NCBI GenBank assembly: GCA_019916065.1
Contig: CM034243.1
Location: 28,236,147 to 28,300,146 of the forward strand
DNA: 64,000 bases
Source of the DNA: Vitellaria paradoxa
Taxonomy: Eukaryota; Streptophyta; Magnoliopsida; Ericales; Sapotaceae
Direction of reading: 5' to 3'
A program made the position numbers and the translations under genes. Below, one piece after another: positions 9,257 through 20,529 of the stretch. The notes under the pieces were generated by a model. The model made no database searches, was not told the origin of the DNA, and worked only from the letters and a program-made list of their open reading frames with translations. The first letter of the stretch is position 1, and each line of letters starts with the position of its first letter.

Positions 9257-12200
9257 ATGACTTCGGGAGGAAACACTACTCCACCACCATCTCCACGGGT
9301 AGGGGACGGTTCCACTCCTGCCAAAACTAAAGGGAGTGCGCTGGTTATCCGGACTCCAGGTTTGGAGCATGCCCGGAGAAGAAAAATGGAGGATCCCGAG
9401 GTACTGAAACGGAGAGAGGAGCTGATGGCTAAGGCCAGTGAAAAGCAGGCAGAGCTGGAGGAGATTCTACTGGAATTAAGTAAGGAAAAGGGAAAGTCCA
9501 CTGCTAGCCATGCAGCTGATTCTGATCGATCTGACTCAGAATCTGATGAAAGTTACGATACTCTTTACGAGGACCCCACTGATGAGGATGACGGCGACAC
9601 CCATGAACAAAAGGAGGTACGTTCTCGCTCGCGATGTGATGTCTCTCTTTCTAGAAAGGACTCGCGCTGTGCTAAATCCGTTGCGAAACGTGACGCGAGA
9701 TCTGATGCTGACGTACCCATCAAAGCACATCACCAAAGGAGTTCCTCGAAAAAGGTGCTGGAGGCACACTCAGAAGAAGCGGATAGCTCGGACTAAGAAG
9801 AGCTAACTTTGAAACGTAAGAAAGCGGGAAAGGCAAAGATGGAGGAGTGGGGGCAAGCAGAGAAATGGGGTGCTCAGGGCCAGAGCACACGCATAATGGC
9901 AAGGAAAGCCCTGGGGCGGATCTCTGCCTCCCCATTCGTCGATGAAATAATCGATGCGGAGCCTCCGGAGAAATTCCAAACTCCGAGGCTTAATCTCTAT
10001 GATGGGAGAACTGACCCCCTGGCCCACTACCGTCATTACATGCAGGCCATGACATTATGGAACAGCAACGACCACCTTATGTGCAAAGTATTCCCTTCCA
10101 GTTTGGGAGATACAGCGCTTCAGTGGTTTCATAAACTGCCCCCTGGCAGTATCCAATGTTGGCAGCAACTGGCAGAGGAGTTCGTCACCCGATTTTTGGC
10201 TAACACAAAACAGCCCAAAACCGCTGACGTTCTCCTCACGATGAAAAGAAAGTCCCGGGAATCATTGAGAGATTATTCCCGTCGCTACATGGAGCTGTAC
10301 AATGAGGTAGGAGAATGCTCGGAGCAATTGGCCGTTACCTCGTTTAAACTGGGGTTGTGGAAGGAGGATAGGCTGTGGCTCTCCTTGACCAAAAAGCCCA
10401 CCGCCAACATGTCAGATCTTATGTGCCGGATCGAGAAGTACGCCAAGGTGGAGGACGAGACACAGCCGGCCGAGCAAAAAGAAAGGAGATCCCAGGGCCA
10501 GACAAGAGATAAAAGACGGGAAGATGGCCGCCGATTCATTGATGAGGGGAAGTCCATCTTTGAAGCGGTCAATACGGTGTTCAAGGAGCCAATCTTCAAG
10601 ATCCTCCCTCAGATAAAAAATAGGCCATATTTCAGATGGCCCGGAAAGTTGCCGGACTTCCCTGGAAAGGAGAATTCCAAGAATTACTGCGCGTATCATC
10701 AAGACAAAGGGCATCGCACCGGAGCCTGCCGATCGTTGCGGCATCATCTGGAAGAATTGGTGCGCAAAGGCCACCTTAAAGAGTTCGTAGATGAGGGCAG
10801 AACTAGAGAAACAGCCCCACAGGACAGAGAGCCAAGGAGGCAACGAGAAGAGACTGCTGGGGAAGAGGCTGCCGAAGAGGTTCAACCCCCACCAAGGGCC
10901 AGGGCACGTAGAGATATCCCAAGACCTGCAGTCATCCACGTGATCCATATGGAGCGGCGGCCCCAGAGTGTCGTCAATCATGCCCCTAATCCACCAAGTA
11001 AAGAAATCTTGGGCGTTGCGGGTCAGCCGAACAAGCGCCCGAGGAAAGCCGCCATGGAGGAAATCACTTTTCATGAAGACGAGCATCCTGGTGTTCAACT
11101 GCCGCACAATGATGCCCTGGTGGTCACTCTGGGCATGTTCGATTCAGAAGTAAGAAGAATTCTGGTAGATGCAGGAAGCTCAACAGAAGTCATGTTCCTG
11201 AGCTTATTTAAGAAGCTCGGATTAACTGAAGAAGATCTGGAACCAGCAGAATGCCCGCTCATAGGATTCAATTCTGCTCCTGTCTGGCCTCTGGGCAGAG
11301 TCGTCATTCCTGTCTGCGTGGGTCCGGTAGAGCAAGAGGTTGAGTTAACTGTTGTGGATTCTCCCTCTTCCTACAACGCCATAGTAGGAAGGTCGTGGAT
11401 TCATGCTTTGAAGGCGGTCCCCTCAACCTACCACCAGGTGCTGAAGTTCCCCTATTGCGGGGAAGTGATTTCTATTTTTGGGGATCAAAATACTTCCCAA
11501 AAGTGCTTCTCTGCAGCCCTAAAATCCAAGACTATCCCCGAACAAGTCCAATTGGCGGAATTACCCGAGGACGCGCCAAAGATCGATGATGTCGGTGGTG
11601 ATCCGCAGATGAAAGCCACAGAGGGTTTGGAGAAATATCAGATTAGCCCGGCTAAGGATGATAAATTCTTTCTGATCGGCACCAACCTGAGCGCCGAGGA
11701 GAAACTGGAGTTAACGGAGATGCTCTTGAAGAATATTGGAACGTTCGCCTGGACTCCACACGAAATGCCAGGTATTTCCCCCGAAATCATGACTCATAAA
11801 TTGAATGTGAATCCGGGGGTAAAAGCTGTGGTACAAAAAGTAAGGCGATCAGCTCTCCAACACGCAGAGGCGGTCATAGAGGAGGTCGGCCGACTGTTAG
11901 AGGCGGAGGCCATTCGGGAAGTCTCATACCCGGAGTGGTTGGCCAATACAGTCGTGGTCAAAAAGAAGAATGGGAAGTGGAGAGTCTGCGTAGACTACAC
12001 AGACCTGAACAAGGCTTGCCCTAAGGATCCATTCCCCCTGCCAAAGATCGACCAACTCGTTGACTCAACCGCTGGATGTTCCAGGATGTCGTTCCTGGAC
12101 GCTTATAGGGGATATCACCAGATCCCCATGTTCGGCCCTGATGAGGAGAAAACTTCTTTCATAACCCCTCGAGGCATATACTGTTACAGAGTTATGCCAT

Positions 12201-13591
12201 TCGGACTGAAGAACGCTGGAGCCACCTATCAACGGCTAGTTACGAAAATATTCAAAGAAGACATCGGACAGACGATGGAGGTCTACATCGATGATATGGT
12301 GGTGAAGAGCAAGGAGCCGAACACTCATCTCCAACATCTCCAGCATGTTTTCTCTACCCTTGATTGGTATGGGTTAAAATTAAATGCTGCCAAGTGCGCC
12401 TTTGGAGTTGGCTCGGGTAAATTTTTAGGCCACTTGGTGAGCAGAAGGGGAATTGAGGCTGATCCCGATCAAATACGTGCCATCCAATCTGTTTCTCCTC
12501 CACGCACTAAAAAAGAGATCCAGAAACTCACAGGGATGGTGGCGGCACTCAATCGGTTTATTAGTAGGTCATCCGACAAGTGCCGACCATTCTTTAGATT
12601 GCTCAAAAGGGCCAATAAGATGCAATGGGATGCTGAGGCGGACGCGGCACTGGAAAAGCTTAAAGAATACCTGACAACTGTCCCGATATTATCAACACCG
12701 CAACTGGGGGATATTTTGCAACTATATCTGGCAGTCTCAGAGCACGCAGTCAGTGCCGTCTTGCTGAGAGAGGAACAGGGGAAGCAGCATCCTATTTACT
12801 ACGTGAGCAAAACAATGCAAGGAGCGGAGACCAAATACCTTCCCCTAGAGAAGCTGACCTTGGCATTAATAATGGCATCCAGGAAGTTAGCCCATTATTT
12901 CCATGCACACACCAATCAAGTAGTCACCGATCAGCCAATTGGCCATGTTTTAAAGAGGGCTGATGTGTCGGGCCGGGTGGCAAAATGGGCAGTTTCTCTT
13001 GGTGCATTCGACATAAAATTCATCCCAAAAATCGTAATAAAGGCTCAAGTCCTGGCCGATTTTGTAGCGAAATTTTCCATACCAGCCTGTGGTCAAACAA
13101 AAGAAGTATGGCATGTTGAAATAAAGTCTGCCCCGGCCGAACATAATGAGGCCGAACAACCTTGGCAAATCGAGGTTGACGGATCCTCGACTAGAAAAAG
13201 AGGCGGTGTGGGCATAGTTCTGACTACACCAGAAGGGGTCTCGATAGAATATGCAATAAAACTCGAGTTCGAGGTTACTAATAATGAGGCAGAATTTGAA
13301 GCTCTCCTGGCCGGACAGGACATTGCTCGGCGATTGATGGCAGATGATGTTGTAATAAAGACTGACTCTCAGTTAGTTGCTAACCGGCTGAAGGGTGAGT
13401 ATATGGCTAGAAGTGAGAAGATGGCGGAGTATTTAGAAGTGGTAAAGAAGAAAATTGAAGGCTTTAATAAAGCTAGCGTAGAGCTCATTGGCAGGGATCA
13501 TAATGCTCACGCTGACGCACTTGCAACGCTGGCCGCCTCTTCTCGAATAAGGCTAACTGATCAGGTTTTTATGGAAGTATGGAAGTCCTAA
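9257..13591 (+). pseudogene. Tat gag-pol frame (gag, protease, RT, RNase H, second RNase H)
   Basis: One frame runs from the ATG at 9257 to a stop at 13589-13591, interrupted by a single TAA at 9794-9796. Upstream of that stop lies a charged, Ser/Asp-rich gag N-terminus. Then come a retrotransposon gag core (about 10000-10320), a Cys/His cluster YCAYHQDKGHRTGAC near 10690, an aspartic protease with DAGSS at 11168-11182, RT with CVDYTDLNKACPKDPFPLP near 12000 and YIDD at 12284-12295, and a gypsy RNase H (about 12700-12960). A second RNase H (about 13150-13540) starts at IEVDGSS and contains TNNEAEFEAL and RDHNAHADALA. Two RNase H domains in tandem are typical of Tat elements. The internal stop and the frame break before integrase make it defective. 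Confidence 0.9.
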
Positions 13592-14886
13592 AGAAACCGA
13601 GCATAACGAAAGACGAGGAGGTAATGTGTGCTGACCTAGCCCCATCTTGGATGGATCCAATCATCGCTTACCTGAAGGACGGAACACTTCCCGAAGACAA
13701 GACAGCAGCAAAGAAGCTAAAAATAAAAGTCGCCAGGTTTTGGCTCTCTCCTGACCAGAAGTTATACAAAAAGTCATTCACAGGCCCCTATCTTCTTTGT
13801 GTTCATCCTGACAAAGTGTAAGACTTTCTTTACGAGCTTCATGAAGGGGTCTGTGGAGCACATACTGGGGGCAGATCATTGGCGCACCGAGCAATCACTC
13901 AAGGGTATTGGTGGCCGAAGATGGGGTATGACGCTCAGGCCTATGTTCGGAGGTGCAAGAAATGTCAAACGTTCGCTCCCATTCCTCACCAGCCAGCCCA
14001 GGAACTCAGCCCGCTTACTAGCCCTTGGCCGTTCGCTCAATGGGGACTCGACATTGTGGGGCCCCTGCCTACTGCTTCGGGAAATAGAAAGTTTTTAGTG
14101 GTCGGCACCGACTACTTTACTAAGTAGGTGGAAGCAGAACCCCTAGCTCACATTAGGGATGCAGATACCATTCGATTTATTTGGAAGAACATCATTACCA
14201 GGTATGGCATCCCTAGGACACTTATTTCCGACAATGGGACGCAATTTGACAGTGCCCCATTTAGGGAATATTGTTCTAGATATGGAATCAAGAATATTTA
14301 CTCTACACCAGCTTACCCCCAGAATAATGGTCAAGCCGAAGCTACGAACAAAGTCATTCTCAATGGGATTAAGAAAAGACTGGAAGCGGCAAAAGGGAGA
14401 TGGGTGGATGAATTGCCATCAGTACTGTGGACCTACCGAACAACCCCTAGAAGATCAACCGGAGAATCTCCCTTCTCTCTGGCTTGCGGTGTTGAAGCCG
14501 TCATAACCTTGGAAGTTGGCCTCCCGAGCATCAGAACTCTATCATTTGACAGAGGGGAGAATGATCAAGCTATGGGAATAAGCCTGGATCTAATCAATGA
14601 AAGAAGGGAACTGGCAACACTAAGGTTAGCCAACTACCAGCAAGAGACAAGGAAGAAATTTAATAAAGGGGTCAGACATAGAGAATTCAGCACTGGCGAT
14701 TGGGTGTTGAGAAAATTGATGGGAAGCAGGAAAGATCAGACCAAATGAAAGCTTGGAGCTAATTGGGAAGGACCATTCCTCGTCTCGGAGGTGCTCGGCA
14801 ATGACGCTTACAAGTTAATTGACATGGAGGGAAAGCCAATCAAAAAACCGTGGAATATAGCCCATCTAAAGTTGTACTATCATTGA
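13579..14886 (+). pseudogene. Tat integrase, broken by three stops
   Basis: The integrase continues pol in a different frame. Zinc-binding His and Cys residues lie in HEGVCGAHTGG and RRCKKCQ (about 13840-13970). The catalytic core shows GLDIVGPLP (14044), LISDNGTQF (14221) and the glutamate in NNGQAEATNKV (14323). The C-terminal GPY/F-like part reads ANWEGPFLVSEVL and ends in HLKLYYH at 14886. In-frame stops occur at 13819-13821 (TAA), 14125-14127 (TAG) and 14746-14748 (TGA). In a live element the enzyme inserts the DNA copy into the chromosome; this copy cannot make a full-length protein. Confidence 0.9.
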
Positions 14887-15040
14887 TTTTTTCTGAACAT
14901 TTGTTGATTAAAGACTTTGTACATTTATTGAAAAGCGATTCTTTTGCAAGTAAAAGTAATTTCAAAAGCTTAAGATCACTCCATGCTTAACAAAAAGACG
15001 CCACGTCTCTTTAAGTGGTGGCATGGAAAAGAGCCATGCT
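14887..15040 (+). other. short untranslated stretch after pol
   Basis: A/T-rich leader into the tandem array, with no coding content. It contains one TTTGCCGAGCATTGG motif near 15043-15057 that recalls the TGCCGAGCA motif of the LTR U3. Confidence 0.5.
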
Positions 15041-15690
15041 CGGTTTGCCGAGCATTGGTACGAAAGGATGCCACATCTCCTTCGATGTTGGTACATTCCT
15101 GGTGTATTTACTGACCAGGAAATTCTCTTTAGATTGAGATTCAATTCCTCAGTCTTCTGAAAAGAATTATCAAAAGAAGCCACGCTCGGCTTGCCCAGCG
15201 TTGGTACAATCCTGGTTTATTTACTGACCAGGAAATTCTCTTTAGACCGAGATTCAATTCCTCAGTCTTCTGAAAAGAATTATCAAAAGAAGCCACACTC
15301 GACTTGCCCAGCGTTGGTACAATCCTGGTTTATTTACTGACCAGGAAATTCTCTTTAGACCGAGATTCAATTCCTCAGTCTTCTGAAAAGAATCGTCAAA
15401 AGAAGCTACGCTCGGCTTGCCCAGCGTTGGTACAACCCTGGTTTATTTACTGACTAGGAAATTCTCTTTAGATTGAGATTCAATTTCTCAGTTTTCTGAA
15501 AAGAATTATCACAAGAAAGCCATGCTCGGTTCGCTGACCATTGGTACAGAAAGAATCCACATCATTTCTGATGTTGGCCCAATCCTGGTTTATTCATTGA
15601 CCAGACACGCTTTTTCAAGCCAAAATTCAATTCCTTGGTTTATTAATTGGAAAGAAAAGAAAGCCACGCTCAGTTTTCTTAGCGTTGGTA
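15041..15690 (+). repeat. hairpin-bearing tandem array, about 113-bp unit
   Basis: The anchor TTGGTACAATCCTGG (or close variants) recurs at about 15088, 15200, 15313 and 15427, a step of 112-114 bp, with a fifth diverged unit near 15573. Each unit contains TCCTGGT...ACCAGGA, a 7-bp inverted repeat around a short loop, and then GATTCAATTCCTCAGTCTTC and AAAAGAATTATCA. The first and last units carry an extra segment of about 33 bp. Such arrays are frequent in the 3' untranslated part of Tat/Ogre elements. Confidence 0.85.
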
Positions 15691-16200
15691 CAATAGAAGC
15701 AAAATTTCTAACAACACAGAGAAACATTTCGAAGAAGCTCGGCCATGGTGTGCAAAAACCCTGTATCATAAAGATTCACTTCTCCGATACTCGGTATGAG
15801 ATTAAAAAGTGAAGTTTTGTCAGAAGGTAGCTACCTCCGTTATTAAATGAAAGCTGGAGGACAGCCGAACTTATTTAGGTATGTGAGATTTATTAAAGTT
15901 ATGCCTCTTTAGCAAAAGCTTGAAGTCATTTGATGAAAAGTAAACTACTACATGAGCTTGTTACCCTTGAAAGACTTAATGTTTAAAGTGTTTCTGTTAA
16001 GAGTTATGGTTGCTCGGCAAATCGATACAAATCCATTCACAATACATACTTCAATATAAAGCATAAAACATATAAACGGAAAGACAGACTACCAATAGGA
16101 GACAATTCAAAAGCTTTTATTACATGTTTCAGAGTACAGTTACAATACATTTTTACATAACTATCAACCGAAGAGGCTATCCTAAATCTAAGATTGGGCA
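15691..16200. other. spacer between tandem array and antisense gene
   Basis: No protein family is visible on the plus strand. On the minus strand this is the 3' untranslated region of the antisense gene, with an AATAAA at 16119-16114. Confidence 0.5.
16114..16119 (-). terminator. polyadenylation signal of the antisense gene
   Basis: AATAAA on the minus strand, about 82 bp past the TAA at 16203-16201. The spacing is normal for a plant transcript. Prediction only. Confidence 0.4.
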
Positions 16201-19055
16201 TTAGCATTTGTTGTAAGGGTTTGTAGCTATCTCATGGGAAAAAACGTCAAGGTACTCCTCGGCTGCATTCCTTATAATTTCGTCAGCAAGCCAGTTAAAG
16301 CATTCTCCAATTAATTCATCAGCAATTCTAAAGAAACAAAGACATAGAAAAATAAAGCAAGATTAGAGAAAAACCAAAGTACTTTCATTCATTTAGAGCC
16401 AAAAGTTTTATATTGTTACATCCGAATAAAAAAAAAAATACAAGAAGGCTCACTTCTCTCCCCCTTTAGTGGGATCACTCTCCATTATCAGATCAATCTG
16501 TTCAGGCGCCTGGGAGGTGTCCTTCTGGGCACTATCCACCTCAACCTCTCCCTCGTCAATTGTTTCTTCGGCAGTATGAATTGAAGGAGTTTGAGGTGGA
16601 CGTTCAAAGCTGAACTGGGGGATTGGGCGCTCTGGATCAGGATAAGGGACCTCCTTGTATATGGGGTTGGTGTGATCGATATTGTTCCTCTTCATTGCGG
16701 CCTCCCAACCCTCAAGGAAGAAGTCGTTGTGAGCATCCCTCATCTGATCCACTCAGTCGTTGATCTGGGCCTCCACTTCAGCCTTGGCCTTCTCTTTGGC
16801 TTCTCGGAGAGCAGCTTCTTTCTCTTCCAGGGCCCGAGTCTTCAGCGCAAGCTCTGCCCGAAGGTTGGCAAGCTCTTGCTTCGATTTCCCTTGCTCGGCC
16901 CTGGAAGCCTCCAACTCCTTGAGGAGTAATTCTTGTCCAGTCTTTGTGGAGGACAATTCAATCTCAGCCCTTGAGAGTTTGCCCTTGACCTCTAACAGCT
17001 CATCGTCTTTACGAGTTAAGATTTTATCCATAGATTGCACACGAGCTATGCTTCCTGCAACTTGGCCAAGGGCAGTGTTAAGTTGATGCTCGATCTCCTT
17101 ATTATCATCTCGAAGCTGACTTCTCTCTTTTGCCAGAGCGTCATTGCTGGATTGGAGACTCTTGTTCTCCTTCTCCAAGGTCCTCACATTCGCTTTCAAC
17201 TCCTTTATGTCCGACCTATCCTGCTCGGCTCTGGCTTCGGAGGCTTGGCTCCGAGCAATCAATTCCATTGTGTAGAGAGAAGTCTGTAGAAAAAATAGAA
17301 AGTTAGAAAAATCGTAATAGCGAAAGGATGCACATAAAGGAATATCATTGTACTTACAGAGATGATGTTCTTCATTAGAGTCTTGTGGATGTCCACCGTT
17401 CTATTCTTCCTTGTGTTATGAACATCCTGAGGAGGGAAGATACCCTTGAGATACTCCTCGGCGTGGTTGAGGGCTGTATCTTGGACAGTGAAGGGTCGGC
17501 CTTTAGGGTGTTCGAGGCTGGGAATAAGGATTTGTGGAACAAATGGAGGGGAGTCTCAAACCGGATTGGCCGGATACTCGATAGCAAGAGGCACGGGCCC
17601 AAATCGGTTGAGTAGGTAGTGGCTCGGAGGTTTATGGTGGTGCGTCTTTGGTGGGTGGCACGACCTTGGAAGGTGCTGGCCCCCTCGCAGCGTCCTCCTT
17701 CGGCAGTTTTGACTACTCGGCCGTTTGAGTTGTGTCTACAGATTGTGTCTTGGCCCTCTTCTGCTCAGGAGGACCAGAAGGTTTCTTTTGAGCTGCCTCC
17801 TGCTCCTTCCCCTTCTCTATTTTTACTTTCATTATCTGGTCAGCAGTTGAAGGAGCAGGGGCTCTCCCCTCATCGAGCTTTCTCTTTCCAGCAACTTTTT
17901 GCTCGTCGGCCTTCTTTTTCTGGGCCTCTTCGGCCCTTTGCCCCTTTGCCTTTGCCATGGCGAGTTTCTTATAGTCAATCTTCGGGGCCATGTCTCCTTC
18001 CTCTTCCCCTTCTAAATCTGAAAAGTAGTCAAAAGCAGGGGGTATCTCAACTTCTTCTTCTTCTTCCTCCTCCTCCTAGTCTAAAAGAACGAATCTTCGC
18101 TTCCTCGGCTGCTCAGCAGGCTCAGGAATCGCTACTTGTGGGGCATGAACTTGCTCAGCAACTAATGGAATAGCAAACGGAGGGGGGCGAGTCCACCCTG
18201 GATGCCTTAAGGCGTAGTAATTTTCTTTTTCTTCAGCAGAAGCCCGGAACCACCACTTAAGAAGCCTAATAGCTTCCGAGATTGCGAAACCTTGAGGAGG
18301 GGCGATAAACGTCTAGTGAGAAGGGATGAAGTTGAATAGAATTGGGACCGCTCTGGCGAATGGATAGAGATCTGGACCTCCAAGGAATTTGAACACCTCC
18401 TTGAGATGATCCTTGTCAGCACGAAGACCAGTAGCCCAGACCTTCTTTGATTGGACGTCTGCACAGATATTAAATCAAACAGTTAGCATGCTTAAAAGTG
18501 AAGATAAAATGCTGAAGAAGAATAAGAACTGGTAGCATTTGAAATCAACCAACCTGGGCCCAAAGAAACCCGAGGGACGATTGGATAACGATCTTCGTCT
18601 GGATCGTGTGTCCAGTGACCTGTGACGACGCACAGGTCACTTTCTGACTTAATCGTATCAGGCAGCATGTGGACCAAGGCCTTTTCTGGTTGGGATTTCA
18701 GGTACCACCTGTTCTCATTCTTCCTCACCTTCTGGATAGAGTAACAGTAAAGAAGATCCCACTCGGATATGTGGAATCCGTATCGCCTGTTTATTTCTAT
18801 TACCCCATTAACAATTCTATAAAAGTTGTGGGTGAGGTTCCTAGGGCCAAGGTCTAGAATGCTCATCATAGAGCGAAGAAAATGGTGCAGGGGGAACCTA
18901 AGACCACCTTCGGTGATTACCACTATGGGGAATTCCCCTGTTTCGCGCTCGCCTTGTTCGGCGAGCCTAATACCTACGTTCTGAGGAATTTGGTATTTCT
19001 CCTTGAAAATCCTAATTTTTTCCTCAGAGCTTAGCTCGTTTGCGAGTCTACCCAT
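16201..19055 (-). pseudogene. antisense spliced gene inside the Tat element ('gypsy-type transposon' domain plus coiled coil)
   Basis: ATG at 19055 (MGRLANELSSEEK). The first exon holds a domain resembling the Pfam family called putative gypsy-type transposon, with GLRFPLHHFLRSMM, LTHNFYRIVNG and FHISEWDLLYCY. A GT-AG intron at 18553-18459 (phase 1) leads to VQSKKVWATGLRADKDHL and an acidic then Lys/Glu-rich linker. A second intron at 17357-17284 (phase 0) precedes a long coiled coil (about 17268-16760). A third at 16453-16328 (phase 2) leads to the last exon, ending in NPYNKC at 16201. About 850 codons in all. It is decayed: TAG at 18315, 18078 and 17715, TGA at 17558 and 16755, and a frame change near 17640. 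Extra antisense genes are known in some Tat elements; the function is unknown. Confidence 0.8.
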
Positions 19056-19204
19056 AACGGAAGATTTGAAATAAAAAGGGATTAACTCACCAGGAACGAA
19101 GAACGACGGGAAGGATGAAGGCTCGTGAAGATGAAAACTCAGAGGGAAAGAAGCAAGGGAAATCTGATGGCTCGAATCGCGGAAAGGAAGTAAAAGAAGA
19201 TGAA

Positions 19205-19235
19205 CCAGGTATATATGTATATGTGTATGTATCTG
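19205..19235 (-). promoter_or_regulatory. possible promoter of the antisense gene
   Basis: A TATATA within a TA/TG-rich run lies about 155 bp upstream of the antisense ATG on the minus strand. It is the only TATA-like sequence close by, but simple repeats give such matches by chance. Confidence 0.3.
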
Positions 19236-19547
19236 TGGAGGTAATTGAAGCGTTTCCAATGAAAAGGCAACGGGCGGCAAAAATGGCATTTATTACCGCC
19301 CCAATTTTTAAATTCCTGACCATTCACGTTTTAACACCCCGAATCTGGGAATCCGCGTAAGCGGCGCGGCAGATGAAAAGCTGAAAGGGTACTACGCGTG
19401 TCGTCACGAGGAGAGAGAAGAGTCCAATCAAATTTGATGCGCGTCAGGGAGATACTAAACGACAAACTGTGTAGGGAGATTGAAGGTTCAGTAAGGTAAG
19501 GTTATTCTGTTCTGCTACTCTGCTCGAAAAATATCTTTTTCCAACAA

Positions 19548-19561
19548 GAGTGGGGGCAAAA
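19548..19561 (+). other. polypurine tract of the Tat element
   Basis: AAGAGTGGGGGCAAAA touches the first TG of the 3' LTR at 19562. A G-rich purine tract at this place primes plus-strand DNA synthesis in gypsy elements. It confirms the LTR boundary and the plus orientation. Confidence 0.85.
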
Positions 19562-20466
19562 TGTTGGGCAAAATAATACTAAGCTGTACTTGTGCCGAAC
19601 AAGTGTAGTCTGGCGACACGTGGCCCAGTGCCGAGCACACTCGTGTGAGCCACGTAGTCATTTGCCGAGCACGTTCCGTTATGACACGTGGCGTCCTGCC
19701 GAACAACTGATTAATGGCACGAGAGTTCCACGTGAGTGTTATACATGAACACATGATTCAGAGTTAGTGTTCCAAAGAGTACCCTGAACCTCAGCATCAA
19801 TTAACAGTGTATTGCCACGTGGCTATAGCCAAGGATCTTGGTAGCTAGTTTGCTCGGCCTATCCGTTGGCGGCTAGTAAATGTTGAACCTGGGACCCACA
19901 GCCTTTAAAGAGGGCTCGTGACCATAAATGCACTATAGTTAAGACTGAACTGGGTATTTGTCTATGAGGAAGTAACTAAATCGGTCTATCTCGTCACGAG
20001 TTGTTGGCTGATGTGACAGGAAGACAGTCTGACCCTGAAATTCTGGTTGTAATGCCGTGTTAAGTTGCCAGAAGCATTAAATGAAAGGCATGGTGTATTA
20101 AATGAGGGATTTGAGGCATTAAATGAAGGGGAAGAGTATTTAAAGCAAGGATGGAAAAGAGGGACACAGCAGTGTGCGTAACGTCAAGTCGCAGGTATGC
20201 TTTAATCATTACTCGGACTACTATAAATAGGATATTCTACTCAACCACGAGGGTAAGCTGACTATTGCCAACTTAAACTTTTACTCATTTGTTCCCCAAA
20301 AGTTTCCTTTTTTAAGCGACTTGCTGACTTAACCATCGGAGGGTTTTCCGGCCAGAGACCTCCTCTCCGGCCGTCACCTTTCTTTTTATCTTTGTTCGGC
20401 AGGTTGGCGATTGCATTTTCGGTTGTCGTGGTCAGCAGTTTCGGCGGTAATTTTTGCTGTCGAACA
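19562..20466 (+). repeat. Tat element 3' LTR
   Basis: Exactly 905 bp, like the 5' LTR, with a constant offset of 11307 bp and no gaps. The TATA box is at 20222-20230 and the four CACGTG boxes are intact. It ends CGAACA and is followed by the ATTAA target duplication. Confidence 0.95.
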
Positions 20467-20529
20467 ATTAAAATTGTGCACGATTTTTAAAAAGATATGC
20501 ACAATATCCAAAATCATTAAAAAGTTAAA

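Larger units (their letters stand above)
8250..20471 (+). mobile_element. Tat-type Ty3/gypsy retrotransposon, complete, with 5-bp TSD
   Basis: The element spans 8255-20466 and is flanked by the direct repeat ATTAA at 8250-8254 and 20467-20471. Its two LTRs are both 905 bp, begin TGTTGGGC, end CGAACA, and align without gaps. Inside, in order, are a primer-binding site, gag-protease-RT-RNase H, a second RNase H of the plant dual-RNase-H type, integrase, a tandem array, an antisense spliced gene, and a polypurine tract. The second RNase H and the long 3' region with an extra gene mark the Tat lineage. Both reading frames are broken, so the copy could move only with proteins supplied by another element. 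A hand count gives about 33 differences between the LTRs (about 96.4% identity). Confidence 0.95.

Noticed and set aside
10412..11107. 231-residue minus-strand open frame within gag-pol
   Set aside because: It is opposite the clearly coding gag and protease frame and has no family resemblance.
15041..15690. Regular repeats that at first sight resemble a CRISPR array
   Set aside because: The units are 113 bp with no short repeat/unique spacer alternation, and they lie inside a plant retrotransposon.
17619..18173. 184-residue plus-strand open frame
   Set aside because: It is the shadow of the antisense gene's Lys/Glu-rich exon and gives only a Ser/Leu/Pro-rich sequence.
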